The notes: a model not told the origin generated them from the letters alone. A DNA stretch of 64,000 nt from Nocardia sp. (GCF_025465275.1 NZ_JAODNK010000043.1:21877-85876), one strand, 5' to 3'. Positions 9,730 through 17,868 are shown, counted from the stretch's first letter. A program made the numbers and translations.

Positions 9730-10506
9730 ATGTGCGGTAGGTACGCGACAACCACGAATCCCGCCACGCTGGCCGCCGAACTCGATGCTCTCGACGAGAC
9801 GAGTGCCGGCAACGGCAAGGGCTTCGACCCGAACTACAACGTGGCGCCCACGAATCAGGTGCTCACAGTGGTGGAGCGGCACGACCGCGACCACCCGCAG
9901 GACCCGGCGACACTACGCATCCGGGCCATGCGCTGGGGTCTGATCCCGCCCTGGAGCAAGGCTTCCGAGCCCGGCATCCCGGCCAAGGGCAAACCGCTCT
10001 TCAATGCCCGTGCCGATAAGGCTGCCACCACCGCATCCTTCCGCGATGCCGTGAAGAAGCGCCGCTGCCTGGTCCCCATGGACGGCTGGTACGAGTGGGT
10101 GACCGAACCGGGCGGTTCGGGCAAGGCCGTCAAACAGCCCTTCTTCATGTCCAGGGCGGACGGTGAGCGCCTCTATATGGCCGGTCTCTGGTCGGTCTGG
10201 CGCGACCGCAGTCTGGGCGACGAGGCGCAGCCCCTGCTGTCCTGCACCATCCTGACCACGGACGCTGTCGGCGACCTCACCAAGATCCACGACCGCATGC
10301 CACTACCCATGCCCCGCGAGCACTGGGCCGCCTGGCTGGACCCGGACCACCCCGCACCGGAAGAACTCCTGGAAACCCCACGCCCCGAGGATGTTTCGGA
10401 CATCCTCATCCGTCCGGTGCCGTTATTGGTGAACAGCGTCCGCAATAACGGGCCCGAGCTATTGAGCAAGGTGGACGAACAGGCCGGTCAGATCAGTCTG
10501 ATCTGA
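9730..10506 (+). CDS. SOS response-associated peptidase / abasic-site shield protein (YedK/HMCES family)
   Basis: 258 residues. The start is fixed at ATG 9730 because the family needs Cys2 exposed after Met removal (MCGRYATTT); ATG 9721 would bury it. Other active-site residues are visible: Asn in LFNARADK, Glu in DGWYEWV and His in IHDRMPLPMP. The protein crosslinks Cys2 to abasic sites in single-stranded DNA and protects them. The stop codon lies inside a strong hairpin. Confidence 0.93.
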   Translation: MCGRYATTTNPATLAAELDALDETSAGNGKGFDPNYNVAPTNQVLTVVERHDRDHPQDPATLRIRAMRWGLIPPWSKASEPGIPAKGKPLFNARADKAATTASFRDAVKKRRCLVPMDGWYEWVTEPGGSGKAVKQPFFMSRADGERLYMAGLWSVWRDRSLGDEAQPLLSCTILTTDAVGDLTKIHDRMPLPMPREHWAAWLDPDHPAPEELLETPRPEDVSDILIRPVPLLVNSVRNNGPELLSKVDEQAGQISLI

Positions 10507-10512
10507 CCGGCC
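10482..10512 (+). terminator. terminator hairpin containing the yedK stop codon
   Basis: Perfect 14-bp arms (ggccggtcagatca / tgatctgaccggcc) around a three-base loop. The TGA stop of yedK is within the right arm. The convergent gene ends at 10529. Confidence 0.75.
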
Positions 10513-10528
10513 CGCACGAATCAATCTG

Positions 10529-10840
10529 CTAGAGATCGCATTTCACCGAAGGCAGGGCGATATTCAGCCCGCACTTGAACGCGCCGGTGGCCAGATCGAT
10601 GATCTTCGTCGTCATGGTGCCGCCCAGCTTGCCGGCCTTTTCGGGCTTCTCGTCCTTCTGTGGCGCTTGCTGCCCGGGCGCCGACGGATCGGGTCCGAGC
10701 GGATAGTTCGGATTTTGGGGAGCGACGGTGATGGGGGCCGCCGTCGCGGTGGCTGCCGTCAGCGGGCCGGACGCCAGCGCTACGAGCAGTGCGCCGGAGA
10801 CGGCTACCACGCTGGTTCGAAATCGCTGATGGGGAGACAT
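10529..10840 (-). CDS. small secreted protein, function unknown
   Basis: 103 residues from ATG 10840. A Sec signal peptide is clear: basic MSPHQRFR, a hydrophobic core (VVAVSGALLVALASG) and an Ala-rich AAPITVAP cleavage region. The mature part is Pro/Lys-rich (DPSAPGQQAPQKDEKPEK) and ends with two Cys (FKCGLNIALPSVKCDL) that may form a disulfide. No named family recognised; similar short exported proteins are common in nocardiae. Confidence 0.7.
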   Translation of the reverse strand: MSPHQRFRTSVVAVSGALLVALASGPLTAATATAAPITVAPQNPNYPLGPDPSAPGQQAPQKDEKPEKAGKLGGTMTTKIIDLATGAFKCGLNIALPSVKCDL

Positions 10841-10922
10841 AAACGCATCACATCCTCGAGTCGGGCGAACCTGGCGAGAGGGGGAAACGTACAAAAACGA
10901 CAAATACGCACTGAGACAAGTA

Positions 10923-10970
10923 ACGCACAGAGTGGGCCGCGATCCGGGGATCGCGGCCCACTTTGTGCGT
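10923..10970 (-). terminator. very long hairpin terminator of the MarR-exporter operon
   Basis: Arms of about 22 bp with one mismatch; the inner 15 bp (agtgggccgcgatcc and its complement) are perfect around a GG loop. It lies just past the stop of the exporter at 11000. Confidence 0.7.
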
Positions 10971-10999
10971 GTCAAGGCACTGGTCAGGTGCCCATATTG

Positions 11000-12688
11000 C
11001 TAGCCGATCGCCGCAGCGGCGGCCTCTTCGATCTTCTCCTGCCGGGCCTGGATACCACCGGAGGTGCGCAGCGGCACTTCCTTCCAGAACATCACCAGGA
11101 TCAGCGCGATGAGCGCGACCGCGGCAGCCACGAGGAACACGGTGTCCATGGCGTTGGCGAAGCCGACCTTGAGCGGATGCGCCAGCGTCGGATTCACCTT
11201 CTGGATGATCGAGCTGTCGTCGAGCACCTTCGCCGCGGCGGCCTGGTCGTGCTGAGCGAGACCGGTGGCCAGCGCCACATCGGCCGGATTGCTGCTCTGC
11301 ATGCCGTCCCTGATCGCCTGCTGGTACGACGATGTTGTTGCGGCGGACTGCAATTCGGTGCTGATATTCGGCCCGATCTGCGAGAACATGATCGACAGGA
11401 AGACCGCGACACCCAGGGTTCCGCCGATCTGCCGGAAGAAGGTCGCGGCCGCGGTGGACACGCCCATATCCTGCGGCGGCAGCGCGTTCTGAATCGCCAG
11501 CGTCAGCGGCTGCATCAGATTGCCCAGGCCGAGGCCCACAATGAGCATGAACAGCATGGCCACGTACAGCGGGGTGTCCGCGCCGATGAAGTGCAGCATG
11601 AACAGACCCAGCACCAGCAGGCCCGCGCCCAGCGGCGGGAAGATCTTGTAGCGGCCGGTGCGAGAGATGGTCTGACCGGCGAAGATCGAGGCCGTCATCA
11701 TGCCGACCACCAGCGGCAGCATCTGCATACCGGCGAGGGTCGGGCTGGAACCACGCACCACCTGCAGGTACTGCGGCAGCATGGTCATGCCACCGAACAT
11801 GGCCGAGCCGACCACGATCGAAATGGCCACGCCGAGTGCGAAGGTCGAGTTCTTGAACATGCGCAGCGGAATCAGTGCGGCATCACCGAGTTTGGCCTGC
11901 ACCGCGATGAATCCGATCAAGCCGAGCGCACCGACCACGTAGCAGACCATGGAGTTGGTACTGCCCCAGCCCCAGATGCGGCCCTGTTCGGCGACGACCA
12001 GCAGCGGCACCAGTCCGATGGCCATGGTGAGCACGCCGAACCAGTCGACGGTCGCCTTGGATCGCTGCACCTTGGGCAGCTTCAGCACGCGGGACACGAC
12101 GGCCAGCGCGATGATGCCCAGCGGCACGTTCACCAGGAACACCCAGCGCCAGCCGGTGATCCCGAGGATCTCGTTCTGACCGGAGATGATGCCGCCGAGG
12201 ACCGGGCCGGCCACGCTGGAGGTACCGAACACGGCCAGGAAGTAACCCTGGTAGCGAGCGCGCTCACGCGGCCCGACCATATCGCCGAGGATGGTCAGCG
12301 CCAGCGACATCAGACCGCCCGCGCCCAGACCCTGGAAGGCCCGGAAGGCCGCCAGCTCGTACATGGACGAGGCGAAGGCGCACAGCAGCGAACCGGCCAC
12401 GAAGATCGAGATGGCCGCCAGATAGAACGGCTTGCGGCCGTACATATCCGAGAGCTTGCCGTACAGGGGAGTGGAGAGGGTCGCGGTGATCAGGTACGCG
12501 GTGGTGACCCACGCCTGCATCGAATAACCCTGCAGGTCATCGGCAATGGTGCGGATCGACGTCGACACGATGGTCTGGTCGAGCGCGCCGAGCAGCATGC
12601 CGAGCAGCAGGCCGCTGAGCACGACCATGATTTGTTTGTGTGTGAAACCGGCGGTGGACTGCGGTTCCATTTCTGCTGTAGTCGTCAC
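11000..12688 (-). CDS. MFS drug exporter, DHA2 (EmrB/QacA) family
   Basis: 562 residues, long enough for the 14-helix DHA2 family. Motif A (YGKLSDMYGRKPFYL), the antiporter motif C region (VFGTSSVAGPVLGGI) and GWRWVFLVNVPLG are present. It exports hydrophobic compounds by proton exchange. The GTG start at 12688 overlaps the MarR stop by four bases (GTGA), so the two are translationally coupled. Control by the MarR protein and the repeats at 13259-13303 is likely. Confidence 0.93.
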   Translation of the reverse strand: MTTTAEMEPQSTAGFTHKQIMVVLSGLLLGMLLGALDQTIVSTSIRTIADDLQGYSMQAWVTTAYLITATLSTPLYGKLSDMYGRKPFYLAAISIFVAGSLLCAFASSMYELAAFRAFQGLGAGGLMSLALTILGDMVGPRERARYQGYFLAVFGTSSVAGPVLGGIISGQNEILGITGWRWVFLVNVPLGIIALAVVSRVLKLPKVQRSKATVDWFGVLTMAIGLVPLLVVAEQGRIWGWGSTNSMVCYVVGALGLIGFIAVQAKLGDAALIPLRMFKNSTFALGVAISIVVGSAMFGGMTMLPQYLQVVRGSSPTLAGMQMLPLVVGMMTASIFAGQTISRTGRYKIFPPLGAGLLVLGLFMLHFIGADTPLYVAMLFMLIVGLGLGNLMQPLTLAIQNALPPQDMGVSTAAATFFRQIGGTLGVAVFLSIMFSQIGPNISTELQSAATTSSYQQAIRDGMQSSNPADVALATGLAQHDQAAAAKVLDDSSIIQKVNPTLAHPLKVGFANAMDTVFLVAAAVALIALILVMFWKEVPLRTSGGIQARQEKIEEAAAAAIG

Positions 12689-13236
12689 GAATTACTCTCT
12701 GGGGACTCGATTTTCGGAAGAATTTTGGATGTGCCCTTGGGGTAGAGGGCAGCCATCTTGAGACTGCGGGTCTGCTCGTAGCCGTCGACGAACCTGCTCA
12801 GCAGGGTGACGAAGGATTCCTGCTCGTCAGGGGTCCAGTCGGCCATGATGTCGCGCAGTGTCTCGTTGCGCCGTACTCGGATCTCGGCGGCTACGTCGTG
12901 CCCTGCGGCGGTCACCGCCAGCACGCTGACCCGGCCGTCGGCGGGGTCGGCACGGCGTTCGATGAAACCGCGTTTCACCAGGTTCGCCGCCTGCCGGCTG
13001 ATGGTCGAGGCGTCCGAGTAGAGCGCCTCGGCGAGGGCCCCGGAGCGCATCGGCCCGTTGTGGATCAGCTTGAACAGGATGGCGAACGCGGCGGGTTCGA
13101 CCTCGCCGTCGGTGGCCGCGGCGATCTGCGCATTGGCGCGATCCCGCAGTCTGTTCAAACGAATGATCTGGGTGGCGACGGTGTCGGCCACGTCGTCGGT
13201 GACGGGGCAACTGGGTTGCGCCTGGTCATCGGTCAC
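12685..13236 (-). CDS. MarR-family transcriptional regulator
   Basis: 183 residues from GTG 13236, which follows a perfect AAGGAGG. Winged helix-turn-helix: GALAEALYSDASTISRQAAN recognition region and wing RRADPADGRVSVLAVTAAG. MarR proteins repress exporters and are released by small ligands. It is the first gene of a two-gene operon with the DHA2 exporter and probably represses itself through the three repeats directly upstream. Confidence 0.93.
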   Translation of the reverse strand: MTDDQAQPSCPVTDDVADTVATQIIRLNRLRDRANAQIAAATDGEVEPAAFAILFKLIHNGPMRSGALAEALYSDASTISRQAANLVKRGFIERRADPADGRVSVLAVTAAGHDVAAEIRVRRNETLRDIMADWTPDEQESFVTLLSRFVDGYEQTRSLKMAALYPKGTSKILPKIESPESNS

Positions 13237-13258
13237 GGGTCCACCTCCTTGCATCAAA

Positions 13259-13303
13259 CAACTGCTTGTGTCTATCAACTGCTTGTAGCAATCAACTAGT
13301 TGT
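13259..13303. promoter_or_regulatory. three 17-bp-spaced repeats, likely MarR operator array
   Basis: caactgcttgt at 13259, caactgcttgt at 13276 and caactagttgt at 13293 begin exactly 17 bp apart; the third contains the perfect palindrome CAACTAGTTG. They lie just upstream of the MarR start. MarR dimers commonly bind such short palindromes. Confidence 0.6.
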
Positions 13304-13361
13304 ACTCAGCAAGTATGTGGAGATAGTTGTTCCTTGGCAAGTTATTTTCGGCGGGGGTGTC

Positions 13362-13853
13362 TCAGCTCACTGCGACCGCGGCGGTAACGGCGCTGGTCAG
13401 CCGTACCAGCTCGGCCGGATCGAGCTCGATTTCCAGCCCGCGCCGCCCGGCGCTGCACAGCACCCGATCGAACCCGAGTGCGGATTCGTCGATGACGGTC
13501 GGCAGCCGCTTCCGCTGGCCGAGCGGCGAAATCCCGCCCAGCACATAGCCTGTCGTGCGTTCCACCTTCGCCCTGTCGGCCATGACGGCCTTGCCGTCAC
13601 CGAGCGCCGCGGCCGCCGCCTTGAGCGAAAGCTTGGCCGGAACCGGCAGCACCGCCACCGCGAGCCCGCCCGAACCGAGCTCGATGACCAGCGTCTTGAA
13701 GATCTGTTCCGCGCTCACCCCGAGTTCCGCCGCAAGCGCAGCCACCGCCTCCGCACCGTAGGAATCGCTGCGCGGATCGTGCGGGTAGGCGTGCACCCGG
13801 TGCTCCACTGCTGCCTGCACCAGTGCCTTGATCGCGGGGGTCGAAGCTGCCAT
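13362..13853 (-). CDS. ybaK: Cys-tRNA(Pro)/Cys-tRNA(Cys) deacylase YbaK/EbsC family
   Basis: 163 residues, the usual length. The family core is visible: [16 protein letters not shown] with the conserved Lys, [20 protein letters not shown], and [20 protein letters not shown] with the glycine-rich loop. It hydrolyses mischarged Cys-tRNA(Pro). Divergent from sigH; the SigH-type promoter lies between them. Confidence 0.92.
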   Translation of the reverse strand: MAASTPAIKALVQAAVEHRVHAYPHDPRSDSYGAEAVAALAAELGVSAEQIFKTLVIELGSGGLAVAVLPVPAKLSLKAAAAALGDGKAVMADRAKVERTTGYVLGGISPLGQRKRLPTVIDESALGFDRVLCSAGRRGLEIELDPAELVRLTSAVTAAVAVS

Positions 13854-13909
13854 GCGCCCACCCTAAACAGCGGCCCACCGCGCGAGATACCGATTTTTCG
13901 CGTCCTCGG

Positions 13910-13936
13910 GGAACATGGCGACCACTCGGCCTGTTG
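13910..13936 (+). promoter_or_regulatory. SigH-type (ECF) promoter of sigH
   Basis: GGAAC at 13910-13914 and GTTG at 13933-13936 with an 18-base spacer fit the SigH consensus known from mycobacteria (GGAA(C/T) n17-18 GTT). The start of transcription would be about 36 bases before GTG 13979. Autoregulation of sigH is established in mycobacteria. Confidence 0.7.
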
Positions 13937-13978
13937 CATGCCATACGCGTTATGTTTCCCATCACGAAGGAGGAGTCG

Positions 13979-14803
13979 GTGACCGTTCTGGTCCAGGAAC
14001 GCCCGGTGCGCTTGGTGCTGCACCCTGCCGGTTTCCCGGCGCTCACCCCGCTCGCGGTAGATTCGACAGCTACGGCGATCGAAGGGAACAACGTGACGAG
14101 CGACGACGACATGGTCGTTCGCCTGCCCGATGACGACTCGGATACTGCCGAGACCATCCAGGCCGGCGACAACGGCACCGACGACGGCACGGAACGTGCG
14201 CGCAGCACGGAGACCCCCCAGGAACTGACGCGCCGATTCGAGCGCGACGCACTGCCGCTGCTCGATCAGCTCTACGGCGCGGCCCTGCGCATGACGCGCA
14301 ATCCGGCCGACGCCGAGGATCTGGTCCAGGAGACCTTCGCCAAGGCGTACCAGGGCTTCCGGTCCTTCCGCGAGGGCACCAATCTGCGGGCGTGGCTGTA
14401 CCGCATCCTCACCAATACCTACATCAACTCGTATCGGAAGAAGCAGCGCCAGCCCGCGCAGTATCCGACCGACGAGATCAGCGACTGGCAGCTGGCCGCC
14501 ACCGCCGAGCACACCTCACAGGGTTTGCGCTCGGCCGAGATGGAGGCGCTCGAGGCCCTGCCCGACGACGACATCAAGCGGGCTCTACAGGAGCTGCCGG
14601 AGGAATTCCGGATGGCGGTGTATTACGCCGACGTGGAGGGCTTCCCCTACAAGGAAATCGCCGAGATCATGGGAACCCCCATCGGAACCGTCATGTCCCG
14701 CCTGCACCGCGGCCGTAAGCAGCTCAAGGGCCTGCTCGCCGACGTGGCCCGGGAACGCGGATTCAACCGGGGCAGCGATACGCGTCAGGAGGTCACCCAG
14801 TGA
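13979..14803 (+). CDS. sigH: ECF RNA polymerase sigma factor SigH
   Basis: 274 residues from GTG 13979, placed behind AAGGAGG. Sigma region 2 ([20 protein letters not shown], then [20 protein letters not shown]) and region 4 ([36 protein letters not shown]) are nearly identical to mycobacterial SigH. It directs the heat and disulfide stress response. The first ~80 residues are acidic and poorly conserved; the start could be further in (GTG 14092). The stop overlaps rshA by four bases. Confidence 0.95.
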   Translation: MTVLVQERPVRLVLHPAGFPALTPLAVDSTATAIEGNNVTSDDDMVVRLPDDDSDTAETIQAGDNGTDDGTERARSTETPQELTRRFERDALPLLDQLYGAALRMTRNPADAEDLVQETFAKAYQGFRSFREGTNLRAWLYRILTNTYINSYRKKQRQPAQYPTDEISDWQLAATAEHTSQGLRSAEMEALEALPDDDIKRALQELPEEFRMAVYYADVEGFPYKEIAEIMGTPIGTVMSRLHRGRKQLKGLLADVARERGFNRGSDTRQEVTQ

Positions 14804-15081
14804 GCGACGAGATGGACATGGACTGCACGGCGGTGCTCGCCGACGTGTGGCTGCTCCTGGACAACGAATGCGACGAGACCATCAAGGCCCGTCTCCAAGA
14901 GCACATCAACCGCTGCTCGCCCTGCATCGAGGCCTACGGCCTCGAGGAGAAGCTCAAATCCCTGCTCAACCGCAAATGCGGCGGCGAGCGCGCCCCCGAC
15001 TCCCTGCGCGCCCGTCTCACCATGGAAATCCGGACCACCTTCACGCTCCCCCGCCTCCCCGATACTTCAGCGCCCGACTGA
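14800..15081 (+). CDS. rshA: mycothiol-system anti-sigma factor (zinc, redox-sensing)
   Basis: 93 residues from GTG 14800, overlapping the sigH stop as GTGA. The zinc-binding anti-sigma signature HxxxCxxC is visible (HINRCSPC: His35, Cys39, Cys42), with further Cys at 9, 24 and 59. In relatives, RshA/RsrA holds SigH until disulfide stress oxidises the cysteines. The last 31 bases of the gene also belong to the three-copy element described at 15051-15184. Confidence 0.95.
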   Translation: MSDEMDMDCTAVLADVWLLLDNECDETIKARLQEHINRCSPCIEAYGLEEKLKSLLNRKCGGERAPDSLRARLTMEIRTTFTLPRLPDTSAPD

Positions 15082-15184
15082 GTGCCGTCGCCGGTCACAC
15101 ACGCGTGCCGGCGGTTAGGCGCCACCCCGATTTTGGGGGTACCCGGGGAGTTACCCGGACCTCACGAAATCAGTCGTCACGTTC
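15051..15184 (-). repeat. copy 1 of a three-copy structured intergenic element
   Basis: Read on the minus strand, 134 bp. Of its first 59 bases, 54 are the same as the copy at 17389 and all five differences are transitions. It ends in GGGGAGGCGG inside the 3' end of rshA. From GGGTAAC to the final GG it is 106 bases, against 105 and 104 in the other copies. It carries the hairpin CCCC-AAAATC-GGGG. Type (RNA, protein-binding DNA or mobile repeat) is not known. Confidence 0.6.
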
Positions 15185-15197
15185 CGTAGAAATAGCT

Positions 15198-15235
15198 TGA
15201 GCGGCACTCTTCCCGCTGGGAAGTGGTGCCGCTCA
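15198..15235 (-). terminator. terminator of the bL37 gene
   Basis: Stem tgagcggcac/gtgccgctca with an inner CTTCCC/GGGAAG stem, 27 bases after the bL37 stop on the minus strand. Confidence 0.6.
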
Positions 15236-15261
15236 GTGCTTTTGGAGCTAGGTACTGCAAC

Positions 15262-15336
15262 TCAGGCGTTCGGACGCTTGCCGTGGTTGGCTGCGTTCTT
15301 CTTCCGGCTGCGCTTCTTACGGCCACGCTTACCCAT
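15262..15336 (-). CDS. ribosomal protein bL37, 24 residues
   Basis: A 25-codon frame reading MGKRGRKKRSRKKNAANHGK then RPNA and TGA. GAAGGGAG lies just upstream of ATG 15336. The product is extremely basic and matches, from memory, mycobacterial bL37 (a 24-residue large-subunit protein with the same ANHGKRPNA ending). It is encoded between rshA and the biotinyl protein. Too short for routine gene finding, but start, ribosome site, stop and following terminator all agree. Confidence 0.88.
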   Translation of the reverse strand: MGKRGRKKRSRKKNAANHGKRPNA

Positions 15337-15425
15337 GGGTAGTCTCCCTTCTGTTCATGGCATTCTTTCATGTGTGGTTGTCTGTACCTTCATCGGATAC
15401 AGGGTCAACGGAAACAAGGAGCCTC

Positions 15426-15641
15426 ATGGCCGAGGAAGTGCTCGCGGAGATGGTGTCCACCGTCTACCAGATCGTCGCCACTGTGGGCGATCAGGTGAAG
15501 GAGGGTGACACGCTGGTAATCCTCGAGTCGATGAAGATGGAGATCCCGGTCGTGGCCGAGATCGACGGCACTGTTGCCTCCATCAACGTCAAGCCCGGCG
15601 ATGTGATCCAGAAGGACGACCTGATCGCCGTCATCAGCTGA
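15426..15641 (+). CDS. biotin/lipoyl carrier domain protein (TB7.3-like)
   Basis: 71 residues, a single biotinyl domain. The biotin-acceptor lysine is Lys37 in the motif ESMKME. Such stand-alone carriers (Rv3221c/TB7.3 in M. tuberculosis) carry carboxyl groups for acyl-CoA carboxylases. Divergent from bL37, upstream of pdtaS as in mycobacteria. The carboxylase partner is not encoded here. Confidence 0.93.
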   Translation: MAEEVLAEMVSTVYQIVATVGDQVKEGDTLVILESMKMEIPVVAEIDGTVASINVKPGDVIQKDDLIAVIS

Positions 15642-15673
15642 CGGTATCTTCGGCCTCCGCTTCGCTCCGGCGG

Positions 15674-15766
15674 GTTCGTGGCCCTGGGAGTCTCGTTCTT
15701 CCCTCCCTCCGCTCCTCCGCTGCGCTCCCCCGCTCCACTCAGTCCAGAACGAGACGGGCCACGAAC
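15674..15766. repeat. interspersed long-hairpin repeat, copy A
   Basis: Left arm gttcgtggccc-tggga-gtctcgttct (15674-15699) pairs with agaacgagacgggccacgaac (15746-15766, shown here in two parts: agaacgagac, gggccacgaac): 21 paired bases with a five-base bulge. The same arms occur at 19129-19194. The preceding CCTCCGCTTCGCTCCGG is also shared. It sits between the biotinyl protein and pdtaS and may end the upstream transcript. Confidence 0.7.
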
Positions 15767-15819
15767 ATGGGAGCGTGGGAAGATACCCAATGTTGTGGGT
15801 ATCAGAGGAGCGAGGGTGA

Positions 15820-17334
15820 ATGTCGACACTGAGCGATCTACTGGCTGAGCACACCGACCTACCGGGTGCCGCCGTCGATCATCTTCAACGTGTGGTGGGG
15901 GATTGGCAGTTACTTGCCGACCTCTCCTTCGCGGATTTGCTGCTCTGGGTGGGGACCGGCCCGATAGCCGAGGGCGCCGAAGTGGTGTGCGTCGCACAGG
16001 CCCGCCCCACCACCGCCCCCACCGTGCACCCGGAAGATCTGGTCGGTTCGCAGGCGACCAAGGAGATGCACCCGCAGATCTTCGAGGCCCTGCAAACGAA
16101 TGACATCGTGCGGGTGGACACCGATTCGGAGGTCTCCGGCGTCTATCACCCGCAGCCGGTGCACGCGATTCGCGAGGCGATTCCGGTGCGCGTCGGCGAC
16201 GATGTGATCGCCATTCTCGGTCGTGATACCGATGTGCAGCGCCGAAAGATGCGCTCCAGCTTGGAGATCGCGTACATGGCGGCCTCCGACGACCTGTGCC
16301 AGATGGTCAATGACGGCACCTGGCCGACGCTGGAGGATCGCACCGGTTCGCACTCCAGCCCAAGGGCCGGTGACGGTTTCATCCGTCTCGACACCGACGG
16401 CATCGTGGTTTACGCCAGCCCGAACGCGCTCTCGGCCTACCACCGCATGGGTCTGCAGAACGATCTGGTCGGTCAGGATCTGGCGCTCACCACCCGGTCG
16501 CTGATCACCGATCCGTTCGACGCGCAGGAGGTGGTCGGCGATATCCAGGCCGCCCTGGCCGGAAAGGCCGGGCGCCGAATGGAAGTCGAGGCGCGCGGGG
16601 CGACGGTACTGCTGCGCACCCTGGTACTGCGCCCGAACGGCAATCTCGGCGGAGCGGCGGTGCTGGTCCGCGATGTCACCGAGGTGAAGCGCCGCGACCG
16701 CGCGCTGCTGTCCAAGGACGCGACCATTCGTGAGATCCACCACCGGGTGAAGAACAATCTGCAGACGGTCGCCGCGCTGCTGCGATTGCAGGCCCGCCGC
16801 ACCGAGAACGAGGAGGCCAGACTGGCGCTCACCGAATCGGTCCGGCGTGTGACTTCCATTGCGTCGGTTCACGAAATGCTGTCCATGTCGGTCGACGAGG
16901 AGGTCGATCTCGACGAGGTGGTCGACCGCCTGCTGCCGATAATGGCCGATGTGGCAACGGTGCACACCGCGCGCATCAAGGTCCGCCGGGCCGGCTCGCT
17001 GGGGGTCTTCTCCGCCGAACGTGCAACCCCCCTGGTCATGGTGCTCACCGAATTGGTGCAGAACGCCATCGAACACGCCTTCGATGCGGGCGAGAACGGT
17101 ACGGTCACCATCCGTTCCGAGCGCTCCGCCCGCTGGCTGGACGTGATCATCAGCGATGACGGCCGCGGCCTGCCCGACGGTTTCAGTCTGGAAGCCTCGG
17201 ACCGCCTGGGCCTGCAAATTGTCCGCACCCTGGTCACCGCCGAACTCGGCGGCTCCATCGGCCTGCACCCCGGCGCCGACATCGGCACCGACGCGGTCCT
17301 GCGCGTCCCCCTCGGCCGCCGTTCGGCCCGCTGA
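15820..17334 (+). CDS. pdtaS: sensor histidine kinase PdtaS
   Basis: 504 residues, soluble. N-terminal GAF-like domain (to ~150), PAS-like domain (~185-290), then a HisKA_2 dimer domain with the phospho-acceptor His at about 307 (IREIHHRVKNNLQTVAALLR) and an HATPase domain (LTELVQNAIEHAF, DDGRGLPDGF). In mycobacteria PdtaS phosphorylates PdtaR, an ANTAR RNA-binding antiterminator, in response to nitric oxide and copper; PdtaR is encoded elsewhere, as in relatives. ATG 15820 has GAGCGAGGG just upstream. Confidence 0.95.
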   Translation: MSTLSDLLAEHTDLPGAAVDHLQRVVGDWQLLADLSFADLLLWVGTGPIAEGAEVVCVAQARPTTAPTVHPEDLVGSQATKEMHPQIFEALQTNDIVRVDTDSEVSGVYHPQPVHAIREAIPVRVGDDVIAILGRDTDVQRRKMRSSLEIAYMAASDDLCQMVNDGTWPTLEDRTGSHSSPRAGDGFIRLDTDGIVVYASPNALSAYHRMGLQNDLVGQDLALTTRSLITDPFDAQEVVGDIQAALAGKAGRRMEVEARGATVLLRTLVLRPNGNLGGAAVLVRDVTEVKRRDRALLSKDATIREIHHRVKNNLQTVAALLRLQARRTENEEARLALTESVRRVTSIASVHEMLSMSVDEEVDLDEVVDRLLPIMADVATVHTARIKVRRAGSLGVFSAERATPLVMVLTELVQNAIEHAFDAGENGTVTIRSERSARWLDVIISDDGRGLPDGFSLEASDRLGLQIVRTLVTAELGGSIGLHPGADIGTDAVLRVPLGRRSAR

Positions 17335-17388
17335 AGATATGTCCTGAATAAAGCCCGAAACCTATTCACCGGGATTGTTCTTGTCCAA

Positions 17389-17521
17389 GAACGCAACAAC
17401 TGATCTCGTGAGATCCGGGTAACTCCCCGGGTACCCCCAAAATCGGGTATGTACCCAACCGCACTACGCGTGCATAACAGATAACGGATCTCAGCCGTGC
17501 GCTAAAGGTTCGGAGAGGCGG
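17389..17521 (+). repeat. copy 2 of a three-copy structured intergenic element
   Basis: 133 bp after pdtaS and before the whiB1 terminator. It begins GAACGCAACAACTGATCTCG, contains the direct repeat CCGGGTA..CCGGGTA (11-bp step), hairpins GATC-TCGTGA-GATC, CCC-AAAATC-GGG and ACGG-ATCTCAG-CCGT, and ends AAAGGTTCGGAGAGGCGG. Comparison with the copies at 15051 and 29099 shows paired changes in these stems. No protein is encoded. Confidence 0.65.
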
Positions 17522-17533
17522 TACAGACACGAA

Positions 17534-17559
17534 AGCCCGGCACCATGTGGTGCCGGGCT
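17534..17559. terminator. hairpin terminator after pdtaS / repeat copy 2
   Basis: Perfect 12-bp arms agcccggcacca / tggtgccgggct around a two-base loop. Confidence 0.7.
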
Positions 17560-17564
17560 GAATT

Positions 17565-17598
17565 GCGCTATGGCCGTAAGGCTGATCGGCCGTAGCGC
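17565..17598 (-). terminator. whiB1 terminator hairpin
   Basis: Arms gcgctatggccg / cggccgtagcgc with one mismatch, 16 bases past the whiB1 stop. Confidence 0.6.
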
Positions 17599-17613
17599 CA
17601 GTCGTCTAGCTGA

Positions 17614-17868
17614 TTAGACGACGGTGCGGGTACGCGTTCGAGCGTTGCGACGCTTCAGTGCACGACGTTCGTCTTCGCTCATCCCACCCCACACGCCAGC
17701 GTCCTGCCCGGACTTCAGGGCCCAGGACAGGCAATCGGCGGTGACGGGGCAGCGAGCGCAGACCAGCTTGGCATCAGCAATCTGCGCGAGCGCAGGACCA
17801 CTGTTACCCACCGGGAAAAACAGCTCAGGGTCCTCGTCGCGACAGATGGCATTGTGGCGCCAGTCCAT
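17614..17868 (-). CDS. whiB1: transcriptional regulator WhiB1, [4Fe-4S] protein
   Basis: 84 residues. The four cluster-binding cysteines are Cys9, Cys37, Cys40 and Cys46, followed by the GVWGG turn and a basic DNA-binding tail (RRALKRRNARTRTRT). In mycobacteria WhiB1 is essential, binds the main sigma factor and reacts with nitric oxide. Its neighbour pdtaS also senses nitric oxide, which fits shared stress signalling. A CRP-like site lies about 100 bases upstream. Confidence 0.96.
   Translation of the reverse strand: MDWRHNAICRDEDPELFFPVGNSGPALAQIADAKLVCARCPVTADCLSWALKSGQDAGVWGGMSEDERRALKRRNARTRTRTVV

Noticed and set aside
10667..12745. 692-codon plus-strand frame opposite the DHA2 exporter
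   Set aside because: Rich in His/Gln/Arg/Gly as expected for the complement of a membrane protein gene; no homology.
17389..17521. ANTAR (PdtaR) target RNA next to pdtaS
   Set aside because: Six-base loops are present, but AAAATC, AAAAGC and TCGTGA lack the A1/G4 pattern known for ANTAR targets, so this was not claimed.
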